From: Podocnemis expansa
Taxonomy: Eukaryota; Chordata; Testudines; Podocnemididae
Direction of reading: 5' to 3'
NCBI GenBank assembly: GCA_007922195.1
Contig: ML681992.1
Location: 1,654,613-1,718,612, forward strand
Length of the DNA: 64,000 bases
Part shown: positions 59,028 to 64,000 of the stretch, one piece after another
Numbering within the stretch: position 1 is the stretch's first letter
Layout of the letters: every line of letters starts with the position of its first letter
Position numbers and translations under genes: made by a program
The notes under the pieces: model-generated
Told to the model about the DNA's origin: nothing
The model's database searches: none
Seen by the model: only the letters and a program-made list of their open reading frames with translations

Positions 59028-59205
59028 TTCCATATTAGTCTAATTCAGAAAAACAAAGAAGACCTGGGGCACTTAAGACTAACAAATTTATTTATCGCAT
59101 GAGCTTTCATGGAAGAAAATACCACTTTGTGAGAGCATCTGACACTAAATTTGTTAGTCTTAAAAGGTGCCATAGTACTCCTTCTTTGTTTTACATTTTA
59201 AAGAG
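59028..59205. mobile_element. Miniature head-to-head PLE dimer (3' ends only)
   Basis: 59028-59142 is a PLE 3' end in minus orientation, with TTAGTCTAATTCAGAAAAAC, GCACTTAAGACTAACAAATT and GCATGAGCTTTCATGG. From 59143 the plus-oriented tail begins abruptly: ACTAAATTTGTTAGTCTTAAAAGGTGCC and CTCCTTCTTTGTTTT. Both 3' ends point outward, with no coding sequence between. Confidence 0.75.
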
Positions 59206-59549
59206 AACACCTAATAAAGACTATAAAATAATGTATCCTCATGTAAATAATGAATGTTCTCATTGATAAGTGTATATGGCCAGTCAAAAAAGAAGAGCCA
59301 TTTTCCAAATATTCATGTGAACAAAAATCCATTTACATGAATGCAAATAAATAGTGAATAAAATGGAGCACAAACATGGGGAAACTACATAAACTCAGAA
59401 TTCACAATGTCCACAGACAGTTTACAGATTGATACATTTTAAGAAGAGAGGGATCATTAGATAACAAACTGTGATACCCTATAAAACACAAGCGATAATA
59501 ACCTCTTGTCCTTGTCTTTGTTAAGGGAAATACATTGAGTTTCTAAGTC
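59206..59549. other. Unannotated DNA
   Basis: About 340 bp. Nothing is recognised. Confidence 0.45.
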
Positions 59550-59700
59550 CCTCACTCTAAGGAAACTTTTCCAGTCCTTTAATCATTCTCCTGGCTCATC
59601 TCTGAACCCTTTCCAATTTTTAATGTCCTTTTCTCTTTTGGACACCAGAACAGGAATCCAAGTTCCAGAAGCAGTTGCATCAGTGCCAAATACAGAGGTA
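59550..59700 (-). mobile_element. CR1-type LINE fragment, old
   Basis: The plus strand shows TTTAATCATTCTCCTGGCTC, CTGAACCCTTTCCAATTTTTAATGTCC and GCATCAGTGCCAAATACAGAGG. These are the complement of the CR1 ORF2 region just before its end. It is strongly decayed and short. Confidence 0.6.
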
Positions 59701-62700
59701 ATAAACAACCCCACCCTCCTACTCCACTCTGTCTCATATGCAGCTGGCTTGGAGGCCCTATTGGATCCAGACTATGTCAGGTGACCTCTTTATCTAGATC
59801 ATGTGATGACAGAGTGCCAAAGTCCCAGTTTCCCTGAAGCACAAATCTGGCAAGAATCTCAGCCCTGCAGTGTATTGTAAGATACTTTGATTTTCCTGGT
59901 CAGTTAATGTCAGAAACCTTGTTCTATAATATCAACAGAGTTATTGACAACACTGAATTCCTAACTCCCTTAGCAATAGCCAGCAACCAGTGAACTGACC
60001 TGTCCTTCCCCCCTCCCCTTAAAGTCTGTCCAGTTCCCCTCTACATTGGCTTAGCCACATCTTCCTATTATCTTCCACTTGCTCCATTTCCAGAAAGAAA
60101 GCAGAAAGAGAGAAAGAGAGAGACATCTTTTCCCCACCTAGTACTATTTTTCCTTTACTTTTTTTTTAATGTTTTAATCTCCTCACAGTGGGAAAAGTGT
60201 CTTTATACATTGTTTCTTATGCAACTTACAAAAGTTTAGGCTTTATAAGGCAGTAAAATAGTAGGTAAGGTTTTATCAAAACTTAAGACAAATGGACACT
60301 CAAAATAAAGGACCGAGTGAAGTAGAATACTGTGGAATACATGTGATGAGTTATATAGATAGGTAGCCCTGAAACCTCACCACTTTAATGAACTATCTAA
60401 GATGATGCTTATTTTGCATGGTTCTTCTCAGACCATTTTCCTTTTTTCTGTCTCAGAATATGCATGTCCAAAACTATTGCCGTTAGGTGATGAGATCCAA
60501 TGTCTTACTGGAAGTCATCAATGCACAGAAGGACGATGAGAAATACCCATATGAAATACCAAATAAAATAACTGAATGAATAGCTGGAAAGTCTGAATCA
60601 ATAGCTGCAAGGATTAACAGTCTATAAAAGAGATCTCTGAATATGTCTGGTACTCAATATATGATGTGCTGTGACTCTTACTCTTTAGTGATCACACATA
60701 ATTCAGTTTTGAGCTATCAGTGAATACAACAGGTCACAGTTTTAGTATTAATTGCATTTTGACCTCCCAATTGGTCTTCCTTGGAAATCTTCAGGTTTCT
60801 GGCTCCAATCCAACACTCTCTCAGGCAGAGATCCACATCTCTCTTTTCTATGGGTTTAGATTTATAATCCCCTCTGCAATTCAACAAGTTTGACCATGGT
60901 ACTGTATCAGCAGTTAACCAGGGGGTTTAAAGTATACACTAGTTACTAACACGTCATTACCAATCTGGAATTACTCTTAAGGCAAAAATGTTATAGGAAA
61001 AAAAACCCGTAAAAAATACCCCATAAATAATCTACATGCATGCAGAAATCTTACAGAGGTCACAAGAACTCTAAAACATGACTCTGCTAGGCTCTGGTAG
61101 ATGTGAGTTTTTCAATGGCCACTATTAGGTGTGTTCACTTTTCTACATGGTTATGCCATTTTTTCAAACCATGAGCAAGAACCCCAAAAGACAATTTAGC
61201 TGCTTCTTTATACAGCTTGGGTCTTTGGAACAAACAATTGCCAATCTATAGCCCTCTCCTCAGGGCTGTTTCAAAAGACTCTTTATTGCATAACAAGAGC
61301 TGTGGAATTTGCATTAACTGCTCCCAGGACTTACTCCCCTCCACTCCCATTGATCTTTAATTGTCAGAAAAGGCCATTTCTCTCTGACAAATTTCAGTAT
61401 AGTTGTTTTTGGTCTCCTTACACTTCTCAGGACTCAGAACTATCACACACATAATATGACAGATGTTTTAATTCACTACACCTCTTTTGTCAGTTACAGA
61501 TTCATTTTTCCTTTTCCGATAATAAGGATGTGATGGTTTTCATTTTAATCAAAGGTTCATTATTTGTATTCCTTCCATGGAAAAATTAGTGTGTTTCATC
61601 TTTTTTCTCTTACAAAATAGGTCCTATTTGATATGGCAAAACCCTTGATTTTACATTTATGGACAGTTTGCATCTTTGGCAAAGCCAACCTTCTTGACTA
61701 GTACTTTTGATTAGGACAGAAGTTTTATATTGCACTCTGATTAATTGTACTTCACTAGAGTTATGAATTATTAATAGACTTTTCCATTTCATTTTAACTG
61801 CTTTAGAGAATTACTGTGATATTTAGCTGGTTGATTTTTCTGTAGAACTTTTGATCCTGAGTCAATTTCACAACTGTCTGATACAAGTGACATAAGGAAT
61901 CTCTTCCATGAAAAAACATTCTATCGTACTACAGTGTAGTCTAGTGATCATGCAAGACACTGCCCTGTAAGATTTACCCTATTATGTATCACAGTTCAAT
62001 ATTTAAAAAATAGTTATGGTAGGAAAAGTGAATTTAAAATTATGCTTTCAAAATTTACTCTTTGGATGTATTCTGAATCACACTGGGTTAATTTCCTGAG
62101 AAATTTACACTTTTGCTACATTTTATACCCGTTTGACCTCTTCATCAGCACAACTAAAAGTTTATGGGCCAGCTTCTCTGAGTATTATGTATCAGCAACT
62201 GAAGCCTCACAAAAATCTCTATTATTAGTGATCTATAAGCCAAAAACCAAACAGCTTGGCATTTGTATGTCAAGCTGAATTTGAAAAGCTGGTATTTAGA
62301 GGAGTTATCTTTTCTTTTGTAAACAAATTAAATTTTATCTCAAAGATCTCAAAATACAAGAAACAACAAGAGTAAAACTTTAAGACATGCTCAGTTCCAA
62401 TTTTGAGACCAGTAAATGAAAGTTTAAGTGTTTAACTAACGCCTGAATTGGATGCTTAAATTGCTGCTGAGCTCTTTTGAAAAATCTAGCTCTATAGCCT
62501 GTTTTGCCATTTTCAGAGGCACTTTATTGAGAAGAACATCATTTTAAGACATATTCTTTGGACATGATTTATAGAGGAAGCTGTGATGACAGAAACTTGA
62601 CAGAAAGATGAGCTGTGAAGTTAAGCCATTAGTCTCAAATTTCATCCTTGTCACTCCTCACTCTAAAGAGCTATTTTCACTCTTCAGATTTTTTTGGGGG

Positions 62701-63569
62701 GGGGCAGGATAATTCCATTTAAGTTTTCTTTGGTTTGCCATTTCAAACCTGCAGCATTAAAATCTTAATTTCTAAACAGGATCTTTTTTCCACTATGACA
62801 TCTCATTTTCCTTTATACACGCACACAGAGACACATGCACATGCATGCTCATACATTCCCACACACAAAAAGGTAATCAGAGACAGCTTTTAGCAATAAA
62901 GGATTGGATTCTGTATCTGACACAGCCTGCCTCCTTTTATATAATGGGAATGGTTATATGTATAGAAGGCCTACAGATACCATAAAACTTCATTGTTGAT
63001 CGTCAGTGGAAAAAAGAAATGTAATTGCTTCCACACCTCTGAAGAGGGTATATGCACAATCTCTCATGCCATCACAGCTTGAACAATGGGGTAAAAACAT
63101 TAAAAAATTCTGTCAAAGAAGTTTCATCATCAGTATGGTGCTTGGATTTTGGAGATCACAATATTTCTAAGCATAAGCAAAGAATCCCCAGGCTGCTTGG
63201 CTTCCATTAGCTTTAAAAGATACATATAGCTTGCTCATTAAATCAGCTACTATTATATTTGGGATGTAAGATTTATTTCATTTGTTTATATTTACCTGCT
63301 TTAACCTTGTAAAAAACTCATACACATGCAGAGAGAGGGAGACAGTTTTGAGACTTAACTTTACAGCTCATCTTTCTCTCAAGTTTTTGTCATCATAACT
63401 TCTTCTATAAAGCATGTCCAAAGAATATGTCTTAAAATGATAGTGCCTCTTTGATAGAGATTTTTATGCTCTTGCCCATCAAGTTGTGATGGGATAAGAG
63501 CTTCTGCATGTACACTCTTCATTGGTGTGGAAGTAATTGACAAACGCTTTTTTTCCATTGATAGAGCAC
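59701..63569. other. Unannotated AT-rich DNA
   Basis: About 3.9 kb with no recognised gene, exon or dispersed repeat. It has a small GA-rich tract near 60095-60122, a G-run near 62695-62703 and CA-rich sequence near 62819-62865. Confidence 0.5.
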
Positions 63570-63572
63570 AAT

Positions 63573-63944
63573 GGGTATGTCCACACAGGGCTTTTATTTC
63601 GAAACAACACTGGTTGGGGGGGAAGGGGGGAAGCTGGCTGGGGCTGCTGCCAAGCACAGGGCACACCGCCCCCGGACTTCCTCCACCTTCCTGCGCTGGG
63701 CAGGAGCTGCGGGGGGGGCAGGGGGAATCCCAGGGGCCTCAGGGCCCAGCACAGGGTCTCCCTCCCCCTCCCCTCTCCTATTTCGAAATAGCATGTCACA
63801 CTGGACATGCTATTTTGATTCCCTCCTTTTTCCTTATTTCGAAATAGCTCTTTTTTTTTTTAATTTTGAAATAAGGTGTTTTGAAATAAGGTTTTATTTC
63901 AAAACAGCTTGTTTTGAAACAAGGGCTTGTGTGTGGACATAGCC
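63573..63944. mobile_element. MITE, TTTCGAAA family, 372 bp, AAT target duplication, small GC core
   Basis: The left end GGGTATGTCCACACAGGGC and right end TTGTGTGTGGACATAGCC are inverted copies. AAT at 63570-63572 and 63945-63947 is the 3-bp duplication. TTATTTCGAAACAAC and TTATTTCGAAATAGC palindromes form the arms, and a GC-rich core of about 165 bp lies at 63612-63778. Many TCGA centres are still intact. The six overlapping frames across it are artefacts of the core. Confidence 0.88.
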
Positions 63945-63965
63945 AATGACTTTTATGGTATCTAG

Positions 63966-64000
63966 AAAAGAAGTAAAAAGTCCTGTGGCACTTAAAGACT
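63966..64000 (-). mobile_element. Start of another PLE 3' end, cut by window edge
   Basis: GTCCTGTGGCACTTAAAGACT at the very end matches the PLE 3' end in minus orientation. The rest lies beyond the window. It is only 22 bp from the MITE at 63573. Confidence 0.6.

Overview
The window looks like non-coding vertebrate chromosomal DNA, most likely from a turtle (Testudines), possibly a softshell. The reasons are AT-rich background without dense ORFs, many decayed CR1-type LINE pieces, Penelope-like retroelement (PLE) ends carrying the 'AGCCGTGTTAGTCT' tail, and many short DNA transposons ending in 'GGCTATGTCTACACTG'. The species call rests on memory of repeat families and is an inference. I recognise no host protein-coding exon, tRNA, rRNA, CRISPR array or bacterial-type signal. 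The open frames are either chance frames or pieces of retroelement proteins. There is one assembly gap (7436-7835).

Layout. 1-24 kb is mostly plain AT-rich DNA with isolated elements: a GC-rich DNA-transposon remnant at the left edge, inverted-repeat elements (MITEs) at 7236, 9750 and 16375, a CR1 tail at 12.7 kb, and a LINE-1-like ORF2 relic at 21.9-22.7 kb. 24.4-34.1 kb is a repeat-dense cluster. It holds a 5'-truncated PLE with reverse transcriptase and GIY-YIG pieces and a 12-bp target duplication, a CR1 3' half, a GC-rich hairpin element, a head-to-head PLE dimer interrupted by a MITE, and several more MITEs, hAT and CR1 pieces. 36.4-39.2 kb holds a second head-to-head PLE dimer between complementary (GAAA)n and (TTTC)n tracts, then a hAT element. 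40.8-42.7 kb is a 1.88-kb MITE with a GC-rich minisatellite core, and 46.95-48.07 kb is a similar 1.1-kb element. 49.9-54.2 kb has a CR1 tail, a third PLE copy carrying GIY-YIG, a CR1 reverse-transcriptase relic and a diverged tandem duplication. 54-64 kb is again plain, with CR1 tails, a third PLE dimer at 59.0 kb and a MITE at 63.6 kb.

How the parts relate. At least four MITE families with different interiors share nearly the same outer terminus. Where flanks are preserved, they are bounded by 3-bp duplications (GTA, TTA, AAA, ATA, AAT). Their interiors are built from short palindromes centred on TCGA, and several carry GC-rich cores made of hairpins and minisatellites. No transposase for them is encoded here. 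The PLE copies repeatedly form head-to-head dimers with both 3' ends facing outward. These two patterns are the most interesting content of the window.
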